A stretch of DNA of 64,000 bases from Olsenella sp. SW781 (GTDB taxonomy: Bacteria; Actinomycetota; Coriobacteriia; Coriobacteriales; Atopobiaceae): NCBI RefSeq assembly GCF_012027725.1, contig NZ_SJOU01000004.1, forward strand, positions 62,001-126,000. The letters are read 5' to 3'. Numbering within the stretch: the stretch's first letter is position 1; each line of letters opens with the position of its first letter. A model generated the notes under the pieces. It was not told the origin of the DNA. It worked only from the letters and a program-made list of their open reading frames with translations, and made no database searches. The translations under genes were made by a program, and so were the position numbers. This document shows positions 43,096-52,107 of the stretch, piece after piece.

Positions 43096-44415
43096 TCACG
43101 CCTGCGGGCGAGCGAGAAGGACGTTGAGGTAGAAGACGCCGTCCTGGACGCCGGCGTGGAGGGTGCCGCCGTAGCGCTCGGCGATCTGGCGCATGGAGCG
43201 CACGCCGAAGCCGTGGTTCATGCCGTCGACCTTGGTGGTGATCGGCAGGCCGTCGGCCGAGAAGTGCGGCAGGTCGGGGCAGTAGTTCTCCACGCTGACG
43301 CCGACCATCGCCCCCCGGCGCTGGACGGAGAGCGTGATGGCCCGACGCTCGGGGTCGGGCAGGTCGCGCACGGCCTCGATCGAGTTGTCGAGCGCGTTGC
43401 CAAAGAGGGAGTAGATGTCTGCCGGGGCCATGAAGTCGAGCGCGCTGCCCTCGGCCATCACCGTGAGCACGATGCCGCGGTTGGAGCAGGCGAGGCTCTT
43501 CTCGGTGAGGATGGTATCGAGCGCCTCGTTTCCGGTCTCCACCACGGAGTCGTAGACGTTGACCTCGCGCTCGATGTCAGCGAGCACGGCGCCGTCCACC
43601 ACCGCCCCGCTCTGCGCGAGGTGACGGATCTGGTGCTTGATGTCGTGGCACTTGATGTTGATGGCCTCGATGTTCTCGCGCGAGAGGCGGTACTGGCGCT
43701 CGCGCTCGGCCAGAAGGCGCTCGGTCTCGGCGCGCTCGATGTCCGCGTGCTTGGCGTAGAGCAGCTCGTACTCGGCGATGAGCACGAACACGCACACCAT
43801 GGGGTGCACGAGGCGCAGCAGGACGAGCAGGTTGAACGGGATGCCCTTGAACACGAGCGCCTTGATGATGACGTCAAAGCCAATGACCACGATGACCACG
43901 ACGACGAGCATCGAGAGCATCATGCGGTTCTCGACCTCGAGAAGGCCCTTGACGTTGACCCTCCTCACGAGGAGCCAGTATCCGGCGGCGTAGACCACGG
44001 TCGGCACGCCGATTGAAACGACGGCTTCCCATGCGCCGTCGAGCTGGGCGCTCGCACTGTGGGTGACGACGAGCTGGATGAGGATCTCGAGCCCGCTCGC
44101 GATGTTCTGAAGCGTGTAGCCGGCCGTGGCACAGAAGATCGCTGTCCAGGGGCGCACGTCATAGACAAAGAGGACGAGCAGGACAAAGACGGCGAGAAGA
44201 ACGCTGAAGACGACGAACGCCTGCATCGTGTCGAGCCCGGTGACAACCCCCGTCGCCAGCGGCACGACGGCGATGCCGAGAAGGACGGCGAGCACGGCCA
44301 TGCTTCTCAGCACGTAATGGGGCCGCTTTGGCAGGCGAACGCAGAGCAGCGTGATGGGCACCAGGAGCTGTGCCAGCGGCTCGAGCGACCACCAGGTCTC
44401 GAAGAACTCCCTCAC
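43096..44415 (-). CDS. GHKL-type sensor histidine kinase (AgrC/DUF2339-like layout)
   Basis: About 439 residues. Six to seven membrane segments (residues ~10-210) precede a dimerisation helix with the likely phospho-accepting histidine in INIKCHDIKHQIRHL and a GHKL ATPase with N-box LFGNALDNSIEA and G-box HGFGVRSMRQIAERYGG. This is the layout of AgrC/ComD-type peptide-sensing kinases. It starts at a GTG that overlaps the TGA of the response-regulator gene (GTGA), so the pair is coupled. No signal-peptide precursor gene is seen next to it. Confidence 0.88.
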   Translation of the reverse strand: MREFFETWWSLEPLAQLLVPITLLCVRLPKRPHYVLRSMAVLAVLLGIAVVPLATGVVTGLDTMQAFVVFSVLLAVFVLLVLFVYDVRPWTAIFCATAGYTLQNIASGLEILIQLVVTHSASAQLDGAWEAVVSIGVPTVVYAAGYWLLVRRVNVKGLLEVENRMMLSMLVVVVIVVIGFDVIIKALVFKGIPFNLLVLLRLVHPMVCVFVLIAEYELLYAKHADIERAETERLLAERERQYRLSRENIEAINIKCHDIKHQIRHLAQSGAVVDGAVLADIEREVNVYDSVVETGNEALDTILTEKSLACSNRGIVLTVMAEGSALDFMAPADIYSLFGNALDNSIEAVRDLPDPERRAITLSVQRRGAMVGVSVENYCPDLPHFSADGLPITTKVDGMNHGFGVRSMRQIAERYGGTLHAGVQDGVFYLNVLLARPQA

Positions 44416-45122
44416 CTGCGGCCGCCAAGATAGTCCGTCACCGCGTCCATGACCTCGCGCTTGCGCGTGCGCGAGACGTGCAGCTGCTCGCCGGTGACCA
44501 TCTGGAGCGTCTGGGGCCGGATGAACGAGATCTTGTCCATGTTGGCGAGGCAGCTCTTGGCCACGCGGACGATGGGAGCACCGTCGAGCTCCTCCTCGAC
44601 CTGGCCGAGGGAGCCGCGCGCCTCGACCTCCTCGCCGCTCTCGAGGTGATAGGTGAGCTTGTGACCGGTGACCTCGATGTAGACGATCGAGCTGAAGGGT
44701 ACGACGCGCACGCCGTCCTCGGTGGGAACCATGACCGAGCGCCCGGAGTTCTGCTTGATGACGCGCAGGGCGCGGTCCAGGTTCATGGAGAGGTTGCCCC
44801 AGGTGACGGGCTTCACGATGAAGCCGGTGGCGCCGACCTCGTAGCCCTTGACTGCGTACTTGGCGAGGTTGGTGACAAAGATGATGGGCGTCGTCTCGTC
44901 GTAGACGCGCATGAGCTGCGCCGCCTCCATGCCGCTGATGCCCGGCAGGTCGATGTCCAGGAGGATGAGGTCGTAGCGCCCCTTGTCGGTGAGCATCTCC
45001 ATTGCGGACTTGAGCCACGTGATCTGGAACGCCTCGGCATGGGCGTCCCCATAGCGACGCAGGTAGTCGGTGAGCCGGCGAGCCTCGTCCGGCTCGTCCT
45101 CAACGATGAGCGCTCGATACAT
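44412..45122 (-). CDS. LytTR-family response regulator
   Basis: A 236-residue regulator. The receiver domain has the acidic pair in VEDEPDE, the phospho-acceptor aspartate in LILLDIDLPG and a conserved FIVKP lysine. The C-terminal LytTR DNA-binding domain (about 130-232) includes VYIEVTGHKLTYHL and CLANMDKISFIRPQTL. The ATG at 45122 follows GGGAGGGAACAGC. LytTR proteins bind direct repeats; the palindrome-rich region 45209-45270 just upstream, between this operon and the lipoprotein gene, is a natural target. Confidence 0.9.
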   Translation of the reverse strand: MYRALIVEDEPDEARRLTDYLRRYGDAHAEAFQITWLKSAMEMLTDKGRYDLILLDIDLPGISGMEAAQLMRVYDETTPIIFVTNLAKYAVKGYEVGATGFIVKPVTWGNLSMNLDRALRVIKQNSGRSVMVPTEDGVRVVPFSSIVYIEVTGHKLTYHLESGEEVEARGSLGQVEEELDGAPIVRVAKSCLANMDKISFIRPQTLQMVTGEQLHVSRTRKREVMDAVTDYLGGRR

Positions 45123-45208
45123 GCTGTTCCCTCCCTGGGCCCGGTCGTAGCCAAACCCATCCCCGGTAAAAGGGTACCTCATAACGTTCGCCGGCAGAAC
45201 GAGACCGT

Positions 45209-45270
45209 CTACCGGCGGTAGGTAACGAACGGTGTCACCGTTTGGCGGATTTGCGTGACAGACGCGTCAC
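45209..45270. promoter_or_regulatory. Three palindromes between the LytTR operon and the lipoprotein gene
   Basis: CTACCGGCGGTAG (45209-45221), AACGGTGTCACCGTT (45228-45242) and GTGAC-6-GTCAC (45255-45270) lie within 62 bp of the divergent intergenic region. These are likely regulator sites. Which protein binds is unknown; the adjacent LytTR regulator is a candidate although its family usually prefers direct repeats. Confidence 0.45.
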
Positions 45271-45398
45271 AAAAAACACACCTCAGGCCAAAACTGACGC
45301 CTGCGAGCAGCGCCGCGTTTGAATGGAGCCAACCGCAAAAGGTTGGACCTCGTGCGGGCATATGGGCCCGGCACGGGGAAGGGAGCGAGGAGGAACCC

Positions 45399-45860
45399 AT
45401 GAAGAAGCAGTTGATTCTTGCCGCGGCGTGCGCGCTCGCGATCTCGATGCCGCTCGTCGGCTGCGGCGGCAACGGTGGCGGCGGCACCGCCAGCACCGGC
45501 GACGACACCGCCCAGTCCGAGTCCGGCGGCGACTTCGACGCCGTCGAGGCCTACTACGGCCAGTGGCACGGTTACGTCGAGATCACCGGTGAGACCGTCT
45601 ACGGCACCTCGGGTGGCGTCGAGACGATGCTCGATGTCTATCTGGAGCAGGACGGCTCCTGCAGCGTCGAGCCGGTCGAGGCCCACGCCGACCTGCTGAC
45701 CGACGAGGGCACCTGGGAGGCCACCGAGGGCGAGATCACCCTGCACCTCACCGATGGCGACATCGTGATGACGGTCACGGGCGAGGAGAACGCCGAGGCC
45801 AACGCGGCCGACTTCGACATCGCCGACTTCGACACCATCCTGTTCGACTTCTACGGCTAA
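45399..45860 (+). CDS. Small secreted lipoprotein, unknown function
   Basis: A 153-residue protein with a signal peptide (MKKQLILAAACALAIS) and lipobox LVGC at residue ~22, then a Gly/Ser/Thr spacer and an acidic C-terminal domain of about 105 residues rich in beta-strand pattern (TYGTSGG..., ITLHLTDGDIVMTVTG). It starts behind AGGAGG. It lies 86 bp before the first exported GH3 glucosidase and may be cotranscribed. I do not recognise the family. A lipocalin-like or sugar-binding role is possible but unsupported. Confidence 0.7.
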   Translation: MKKQLILAAACALAISMPLVGCGGNGGGGTASTGDDTAQSESGGDFDAVEAYYGQWHGYVEITGETVYGTSGGVETMLDVYLEQDGSCSVEPVEAHADLLTDEGTWEATEGEITLHLTDGDIVMTVTGEENAEANAADFDIADFDTILFDFYG

Positions 45861-45946
45861 TCCGTAGGCACCTGCGTTAGGGCGGCGCGGCCGGAGCATT
45901 CCGGCCGCGCCGAGGGAAGAGATGGCTCCAACAAAGGGAGACAAGC

Positions 45947-48379
45947 ATGAAGAGCATTTCGCGTAGAGGGTTCTTCGCCGGGACCGCGGTTACGGCCGGC
46001 CTGCTCGGCCTGGCCGCCTGCGACACCACTACCAACGAGCCTGCCGAGGAGCAGCCCTCCTCCGGCGGCGGCTACACCGAGACGGAGACCGAGGCCGGCT
46101 ACATCGTCGTCGAGCAGGAGGGCGGCAAGCGCCTGTCCTACTCCAAGGACTCGGGCCTCAAGCTCATCGAGCAGGACGGCTTCGCGTTCAAGGACTTCGA
46201 GGGCACTGGCGAGCTCGTTCCCTATGAGGACTGGCGCCTCACGGCCGAGGAGCGCGCCGAGGACCTGGCTGGCCGTATCTCCATCGAGCAGATTGCCGGC
46301 CTCATGTGCTTCTCCGCGCACCAGACCTCCATCGAGAGCGACCGTGCCGTTACCGACGAGCAGAAGGAGTTCCTGGACGGCAACGTTCGCGCCGTCCTGA
46401 ACGCCGCCTCGAGCTTCCCCGCGTTCCAGCAGGCCGAGTGGGCGAACAACATGCAGGCCTACGTCGAGGGCTCCGAGAACAAGATCCCCATCAACTTCTC
46501 GTCCGACCCGCGCAACGGCAACAACTGCATCGACTGGCCGGGCAACCTCGCTCTCGCTGCCACGTTCGATCCTGAGATGGCCAAGCAGACCGGTGCTGGC
46601 ATTGCCCGCGACATGCGTCTCATGGGCATCACCACGTTCCTTGGTCCCCAGATCGACGTCTCGTCCGACCCGCGCTGGCAGCGCTTCTCCGGAACCTTTG
46701 GCGAGGACCCCGCGCTCTCCCGTGACATGACCAAGGCGTTCTGCGACGGCATGCAGTCCACCGTCGTTGACGGCGAGGACCAGGGATGGGGCACGGGCTC
46801 GCTCGTCGCCATGATCAAGCACTGGCCGGCCGAGGCTGCCGGCGAGGGCGGCCGCGAGGGTCACGTTGACGGCGGCAAGTTCGCCGTCTATCCGGGCGAC
46901 AACTTCGAGGCCCTCATGATCCCGTTCGTGGACGGCGGCTTCAAGCTCGACGGCAAGACCGGCTGCGCCGGCGCCATCATGACGTCCTACACCATCGCCT
47001 ACGACGAGAACGAGAAGTACGGCGAGCTCGTCGGCTCCGGCTTCTCCAAGTACAAGGTCGCCGAGCTCCTGCGCGACAAGTACGGCTTCCAGGGCTCTGC
47101 GTGCACCGACTGGGCTGTCCTGAATGACCAGGGCGCCGGCATGGCAACCAGCTGGGGCCTCGAGGACGGCAGTGTCTGGAACCCGGCTAAGCGCGCCTCT
47201 AAGTCCGTCGAGGTCGGCGTGGACCAGATGGGCGGCTGCAACGACCCGACCCTGCTCGTCTCCGCCTATGAGGACATGGTCGCCAACCTCGGCGAGGAGC
47301 AGGCCGACGCCAACTTCCGCGCCTCTGCCAAGCGTCTGCTGCTCGGCTACTTCAACACGGGCCTCTTTGAGGATCCCTACGTTGATCCGGACGTTGCCCG
47401 CTCCACCATCGACAAGGAGGGTGGCGACGAGGAATCCGCGGCCGCCGCGCTCGACGCCCAGGTCAAGGGCATTGTTATGCTCAAGAACCACGACGGCGTC
47501 ATCAAGGCCGCCGAGGGCGACGCCAAGCCCAAGGTCTACGTGCCGATGCGCTACAGCTCCTCCTATCAGTCCGCGAGCATGTTCGGCGGCATCTCCACGA
47601 CGCCGTCCTCCTGCGAGCTCCCGCTGCTCCAGGGTACGCTCGAGAAGTACTTCGAGGTCGTGACTGACACTGTCGCCGAGACCTACACCGGTCCTGCTGA
47701 CGAGGACGGCAACCCCACCGTGGCCGAGGCCGACATCACCCGCCTCACCGCCGCCGACATTGCCGACTGCGACTACGTCGTCGTCTGCGCGGCGGCCCCG
47801 ACCAACCTCGACGAGCGCGGCGGCAAGGACCTCGACGGCAACTTCATCCCGCTGTCCAACCAGTACCGTCCGTACACGGCTGACAACGAGTACGTCCGCC
47901 AGGTCTCTCTTGCCGGCGACATCCTCGAGGACGGCACCAAGGAGAACCGTTCCTACTACGGCAAGACCTCCATCATGACCAACGAGGTCCAGCTCGACCA
48001 GATCCTCCAGGCCGCCGCGACGGCGCACGAGGCCGGCAAGCCCTGCATCGTGATCCTGGACATCGCCAAGCCGATGTGCGTCCACGAGTTCGAGCCCGAG
48101 GTCGACGCCATCCTCGTCTCCATGTCCGGCGCGACCGAGGCGGCCTGCCGCATCATCTGCGGCACCGACGAGCCCTCCGGCCTGCTGCCCATGCAGATGC
48201 CCAAGGACATGCTCGACGTCGAGAAGCAGCTCGAGGACGTCCCGAGGGACATGGAGTGCTACACCGACGCCGACGGCAACAAGTACGACTTCGGCTTCGG
48301 CCTCAACTACTCCGGCCCCATCAGCGACGAGCGCACCGAGAAGTACTGCGTCGAGCCGCTGACCGCGCCCGAGGCGTAA
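45947..48379 (+). CDS. Exported glycoside hydrolase family 3 protein
   Basis: An 810-residue GH3 enzyme with a Tat signal (SRRGFFAGTAV) that ends in a lipobox, LAAC, so it is probably a Tat-exported lipoprotein. The N-terminal TIM-barrel domain contains GTFGEDP, KHWPAEAAGEGG and the nucleophile aspartate in GFQGSACTDW. The C-terminal alpha/beta sandwich includes CDYVVVCAAAP and ends with FGFGLNYSG. GH3 enzymes remove terminal beta-linked sugars; the exact sugar is not assigned. It is followed 233 bp later by a second, differently arranged GH3 gene. An AAAGGGAG site precedes the ATG. Confidence 0.9.
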   Translation: MKSISRRGFFAGTAVTAGLLGLAACDTTTNEPAEEQPSSGGGYTETETEAGYIVVEQEGGKRLSYSKDSGLKLIEQDGFAFKDFEGTGELVPYEDWRLTAEERAEDLAGRISIEQIAGLMCFSAHQTSIESDRAVTDEQKEFLDGNVRAVLNAASSFPAFQQAEWANNMQAYVEGSENKIPINFSSDPRNGNNCIDWPGNLALAATFDPEMAKQTGAGIARDMRLMGITTFLGPQIDVSSDPRWQRFSGTFGEDPALSRDMTKAFCDGMQSTVVDGEDQGWGTGSLVAMIKHWPAEAAGEGGREGHVDGGKFAVYPGDNFEALMIPFVDGGFKLDGKTGCAGAIMTSYTIAYDENEKYGELVGSGFSKYKVAELLRDKYGFQGSACTDWAVLNDQGAGMATSWGLEDGSVWNPAKRASKSVEVGVDQMGGCNDPTLLVSAYEDMVANLGEEQADANFRASAKRLLLGYFNTGLFEDPYVDPDVARSTIDKEGGDEESAAAALDAQVKGIVMLKNHDGVIKAAEGDAKPKVYVPMRYSSSYQSASMFGGISTTPSSCELPLLQGTLEKYFEVVTDTVAETYTGPADEDGNPTVAEADITRLTAADIADCDYVVVCAAAPTNLDERGGKDLDGNFIPLSNQYRPYTADNEYVRQVSLAGDILEDGTKENRSYYGKTSIMTNEVQLDQILQAAATAHEAGKPCIVILDIAKPMCVHEFEPEVDAILVSMSGATEAACRIICGTDEPSGLLPMQMPKDMLDVEKQLEDVPRDMECYTDADGNKYDFGFGLNYSGPISDERTEKYCVEPLTAPEA

Positions 48380-48612
48380 ACACGCGCTGAAGGACCCAAA
48401 GGGGCGCGCCGCTGCCATCCTCCCTGGCGCGGCGCGCCCTTCCTCTATCGAGGTTCTTCTCGATACGTTTTCCGGCGTTCTTCTCGCCCGCCGCTCGAAT
48501 GCGCGACGTGCGGTTTGCGCCGTCAAAACGACAGGTTGCGGGAAAGGCGAAACAAGCTTCGCCCGAACCCGTTGAATGAAGGTACCTGCAACAGAAGGGA
48601 AGGGGAGTACCC

Positions 48613-51552
48613 ATGGCTGATGCCAAGAAGCCCAGGAAGAAGATGACCCGTCGCGGGTTCATCGCGAGCGGCGCCACGGCCGCCGGCCTCGTCGGCGTTA
48701 CGGTTGCCGCCAACGTGGGCACCAACATGTTCAAGTCCGCCATCGACCACTACATCGGCGGCGGCGAGACCACCATCACCAACGCCCCCGGCTCCGAGGA
48801 TTGGGACACCGCGTACTACGACCAGCAGTACCGCGGCCGTGGCCGTGCCACGGAGGAGGCCAAGAACATCGTCATCGAGATCGAGGGCGAGGGCATCGTC
48901 CTTCTCAAGAACGACAACAACGCGCTGCCGCTGGCCGCCGGCGAGTCCGTCTCCCTCATCGGCCGCTACGCCGCCGACCCCGTCTACGGCGGCGCCGGCT
49001 CCGGCACCGTCGACCCCAACGACTGCGTCACGCTCTATGACGGCATCGTCAACGCGGGCCTCGCGGTCAACGACACCGCCTACAACTGGATCGCCGAGAA
49101 CTACGCCAACTACCCCAAGGCCAACATCACGATGGACAACCCGTCCACCGCGAGCTACTACATCGGCGAGATCCCCTGGTCCGCCTATAGCGACGAGGCC
49201 AAGAGCTCCATCGCCGGCACCACTGCCGTCGTGGTCATCGGCCGTGGCGGCGGCGAAGGCGGCGACCTCTCGCGCGACCTCGTCGGCGACGTGAACTCCG
49301 GCGTCTCCGAGAACTTCACCCCCAACGACGAGACCGCCAACTATGTGGAGGGCCAGCACGAGCTCGAGCTCTCCAAGGAGGAGATCGACCTCCTGACCGC
49401 CGTCAAGGAGTCCTGCGACAAGGTCATCGTGCTCTACAACGGCTCCACCCCGATGGAGCTCGGCCCGCTCATGGAGGGCGACCTCGCGGTCGACGCGATC
49501 GTCTCCATCGGCTCGCTCGGCGCCTCCGGCGCGGCGGCCGTGGGCCAGGTCCTCACCGGCGCGGTGAACCCGTCCGGCAAGACCACCGACATCTGGGCCG
49601 CGGACTTCACCGCCGACCCGACGTTCGGCAACTTCGGCGGCAAGCAGTACACCGACGTCTCCAACTACTACACCACCAACTACACCGGCACCGTCTCCAA
49701 CGGCACCGCGTACTTCGTGGAGTACAGGGAGGGCATCTACTACGGCTACCGCTTCTACGAGACGGCTGCCGCAGAGGCCGAGGCGGGCAACTACGACTTC
49801 GACTACGATTCCGCCGTCGTGTTCCCGTTTGGCTATGGCCTCTCCTACACCACCTTCGAGCAGACGCTTGACTCCTGCGCCGTGAACGGCGACAACGTCG
49901 AGGTCTCCGTCACCGTGACCAACACGGGCTCCGTGGCGGGCAAGAGCGTCGTCGAGATCTACTACAGCGCCCCGTACACCGCGGGCGGCATCGAGAAGAG
50001 CGCCGTCGTGCTGGGGGCCTTCGGCAAGACCGCGCTGCTGGACCCGGGCGCGTCCGAGACCGTCGACCTCAGCTTCCCGGTGCGCCAGATGGCGTCTTGG
50101 AGCTCCGAGGAGGGCGGCTATGTCCTCGACGCGGGCGACTACGTGATCTCGCTGCGCTCCGACTCCCACACCGTCATCGCCGAGCAGGGCGTCACCCTCG
50201 AGGCCGAGACCTACAAGACCGACGACGCCACCGGCAACGAGCTCGCCAACCGCTTCGACGACATGACGACGTACATGGAGGACAACTGCGGCGGCACCAT
50301 GTCCCGCGCGGACTTTGCCGGCACCTGGCCCGAGGCCGCGGCCGACAAGACCGCTGCCGAGTGCGGCATCACGCTGGAGGAGTACGACTACACGCAGCAC
50401 CTGGGTGACGAGGCCATGCCCACGACTGGCGCCAGCAACGGCGTCTCCCTCATTGACCTGCGCGGGAAGGCCTACGACGACGAGATGTGGGACCAGCTGC
50501 TCGACCAGCTCACCGTGGACGACATGACCACGATGCTCAACGACTGCGCCTACAACACGCCCGCCATCGCGCACATCGGCAAGCCCGCCACCTCCGAGCC
50601 CGACGGCCCGGCCGGTTTCACCTCGCTCACCGGCTCCACCGGCAACTGCGCGTACTGCTCTGAGTTCATCATGGCCCAGACCTGGAACACCGAGCTCATG
50701 TACCGCACCGGCCAGATGGTGGGTCAGGAGGCTCTGGCGTCCGGCTACAACGGCTGGTACGCGCCGGCCATGAACACGCACCGCTCGCCGTTCGCCGGCC
50801 GCAACTTCGAGTACTACTCCGAGGACCCGCTGCTCGCCGGTAAGATGGGCGCCGCGGTGGTCTCGGGCGCCGCGAGCAACGGCGTTTACGCCATGATCAA
50901 GCACTACGCCCTCAACGACCAGGAGTCCTACCGCGTCCAGCACCTCTGCACGTGGGCCACGGAGCAGACCGCGCGCGAGATCTACCTGCGCCCGTTCGAG
51001 CTCACCATCAAGGAGTCCTCGGCCGAGATGAAGTACATTGCCGACGACCAGGGCACCGTCGAGACCGTCGAGATGCCGGGCTGCACGGCCATGATGAGCT
51101 CCTTCAACTACGTGGGCACCACGTGGGCCGGCGGCTCTCATGCCCTGTGCACCGAGGTCCCGCGCGGCGAGTGGGGCTTCACCGGCTGCATCATCACGGA
51201 CTTCAACCTCTATGGCTACATGGACAAGAACTGGGGCCTCGACGGCGGCACCGACCTGCACCTCACCTACGCCGCGATGACGCCCGCGTTCCAGGGCACC
51301 GGCGAGGCCTCCGTCGTGGCGCGCCTGCGCGAGGCGTCCCACCGCGTGCTCTACACCGTGGTGAACTCCAACGCCATGCAGGGCATGGCCCCCGGCTCCA
51401 CCATCACCACCTCGCCCTCGCCGTGGCAGTACGGCGTCTGGGGCGGCTCCGCGGTGCTGCTCGCCGGTGCGGCTGCGCTCGGCGTGCGCTGCTACCTCGG
51501 CGCCAAGCGCAACAAGGAGATCGAGGCCGAAGAGGCTGCCGAGAAGAAGTAG
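48613..51552 (+). CDS. Circularly permuted, membrane-anchored GH3 beta-glucosidase
   Basis: A 979-residue exported enzyme. A Tat signal (TRRGFIASGATAAG) is followed by the GH3 C-type domain first (GIVLLKNDNNALPL near residue 95, FGYGLSYT near 410), then a fibronectin-III-like domain, and only then the TIM-barrel domain (EYYSEDPLLAGKM, KHYALNDQE, nucleophile aspartate in GFTGCIITDFN). The domains are therefore in reverse order to the neighbouring GH3 protein, as known for the Ruminococcus albus-type permuted glucosidases. A C-terminal membrane helix (WGGSAVLLAGAAALG) and a Lys/Arg tail anchor it. GGGGAG precedes the ATG. A strong terminator follows. Confidence 0.9.
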   Translation: MADAKKPRKKMTRRGFIASGATAAGLVGVTVAANVGTNMFKSAIDHYIGGGETTITNAPGSEDWDTAYYDQQYRGRGRATEEAKNIVIEIEGEGIVLLKNDNNALPLAAGESVSLIGRYAADPVYGGAGSGTVDPNDCVTLYDGIVNAGLAVNDTAYNWIAENYANYPKANITMDNPSTASYYIGEIPWSAYSDEAKSSIAGTTAVVVIGRGGGEGGDLSRDLVGDVNSGVSENFTPNDETANYVEGQHELELSKEEIDLLTAVKESCDKVIVLYNGSTPMELGPLMEGDLAVDAIVSIGSLGASGAAAVGQVLTGAVNPSGKTTDIWAADFTADPTFGNFGGKQYTDVSNYYTTNYTGTVSNGTAYFVEYREGIYYGYRFYETAAAEAEAGNYDFDYDSAVVFPFGYGLSYTTFEQTLDSCAVNGDNVEVSVTVTNTGSVAGKSVVEIYYSAPYTAGGIEKSAVVLGAFGKTALLDPGASETVDLSFPVRQMASWSSEEGGYVLDAGDYVISLRSDSHTVIAEQGVTLEAETYKTDDATGNELANRFDDMTTYMEDNCGGTMSRADFAGTWPEAAADKTAAECGITLEEYDYTQHLGDEAMPTTGASNGVSLIDLRGKAYDDEMWDQLLDQLTVDDMTTMLNDCAYNTPAIAHIGKPATSEPDGPAGFTSLTGSTGNCAYCSEFIMAQTWNTELMYRTGQMVGQEALASGYNGWYAPAMNTHRSPFAGRNFEYYSEDPLLAGKMGAAVVSGAASNGVYAMIKHYALNDQESYRVQHLCTWATEQTAREIYLRPFELTIKESSAEMKYIADDQGTVETVEMPGCTAMMSSFNYVGTTWAGGSHALCTEVPRGEWGFTGCIITDFNLYGYMDKNWGLDGGTDLHLTYAAMTPAFQGTGEASVVARLREASHRVLYTVVNSNAMQGMAPGSTITTSPSPWQYGVWGGSAVLLAGAAALGVRCYLGAKRNKEIEAEEAAEKK

Positions 51553-51585
51553 TTCCCGGCTGACCGGCTGAGCCCTTCCCTCCCC

Positions 51586-51625
51586 GACGGGGCCGACCTT
51601 TCTCCTTGGTCGGCCCCGTCATCTT
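51586..51625 (+). terminator. Terminator after the second GH3 gene
   Basis: GACGGGGCCGACC, nine bases, GGTCGGCCCCGTC: a 13-bp perfect stem followed by a short T-containing tail, 34 bases after the stop codon. Confidence 0.85.
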
Positions 51626-51659
51626 GTGTTGGGCGGGGGGCAGTGGGCGGATAGGCAGG

Positions 51660-51903
51660 CTGTCGTCACGCCCCCGCAGAGAGGCCGTGCGGGCGGTTCG
51701 CGACACGTTGCCGCGCGAAAACGTCGCCACGCCTCCGCGCAGGTCTTCTGCGGGCGGTTTCCGTCACTTCGCCCTCGTGGAACGTCGCCACGCCCCCGCA
51801 CAGGACCTCTGCGGAGGCGTGGCGACGTTTCTCCGAGAAGAAACGTCGCGAACCGCCCGCTTACCGGCTCTGCGGGGCCTTTGCGACATTCGGCAGGGTG
51901 GGG
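51660..51903. repeat. Four tandem 61-bp imperfect hairpin units
   Basis: Units begin at 51660, 51721, 51782 and 51843, an exact 61-bp period. Each starts (A)CGTCGCCACGCCYCCGC or a close variant, has an ~11-base loop, and then a partly complementary GCGGGCGG...GTCAC/GCGAC arm. Unit 3 is a nearly perfect hairpin. No frame encodes a plausible protein. The array lies between the GH3 terminator and repeat copy B. Confidence 0.75.
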
Positions 51904-51964
51904 CGGTGCTGTCCGAGATGCCCTTCCTTCTCGCCATGTCGGCCGGCGTCCCGGAGGCGGGGGG

Positions 51965-52089
51965 CGATTGTCGGTGATTTTTGGAGGACGAGCGAAGTAG
52001 CGGGCGTTTTCCGGTCACGGAAGGGCAGGTAGATGAACCGGCCAACCGGCCAATAGACGCGCTACCCCCCCGAAAATCACCGACAATCG
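51965..52089. repeat. 125-bp element with 17-bp terminal inverted repeats, copy B
   Basis: CGATTGTCGGTGATTTT and its exact inverse bound a ~91-bp middle unrelated to that of copy A (31471-31604). It lies 18 bases after the stop of the OPT transporter gene. In both copies the element follows the 3' end of a membrane-transporter gene. Confidence 0.85.
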
Positions 52090-52107
52090 GCGGATTCCGC
52101 TAGCTCG

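Noticed and set aside
51660-51903. CRISPR array
   Set aside because: The period is regular, but units are whole hairpins with divergent stems and only ~11-base variable loops. There are no 28-36-bp identical repeats separated by unique spacers and no cas genes.
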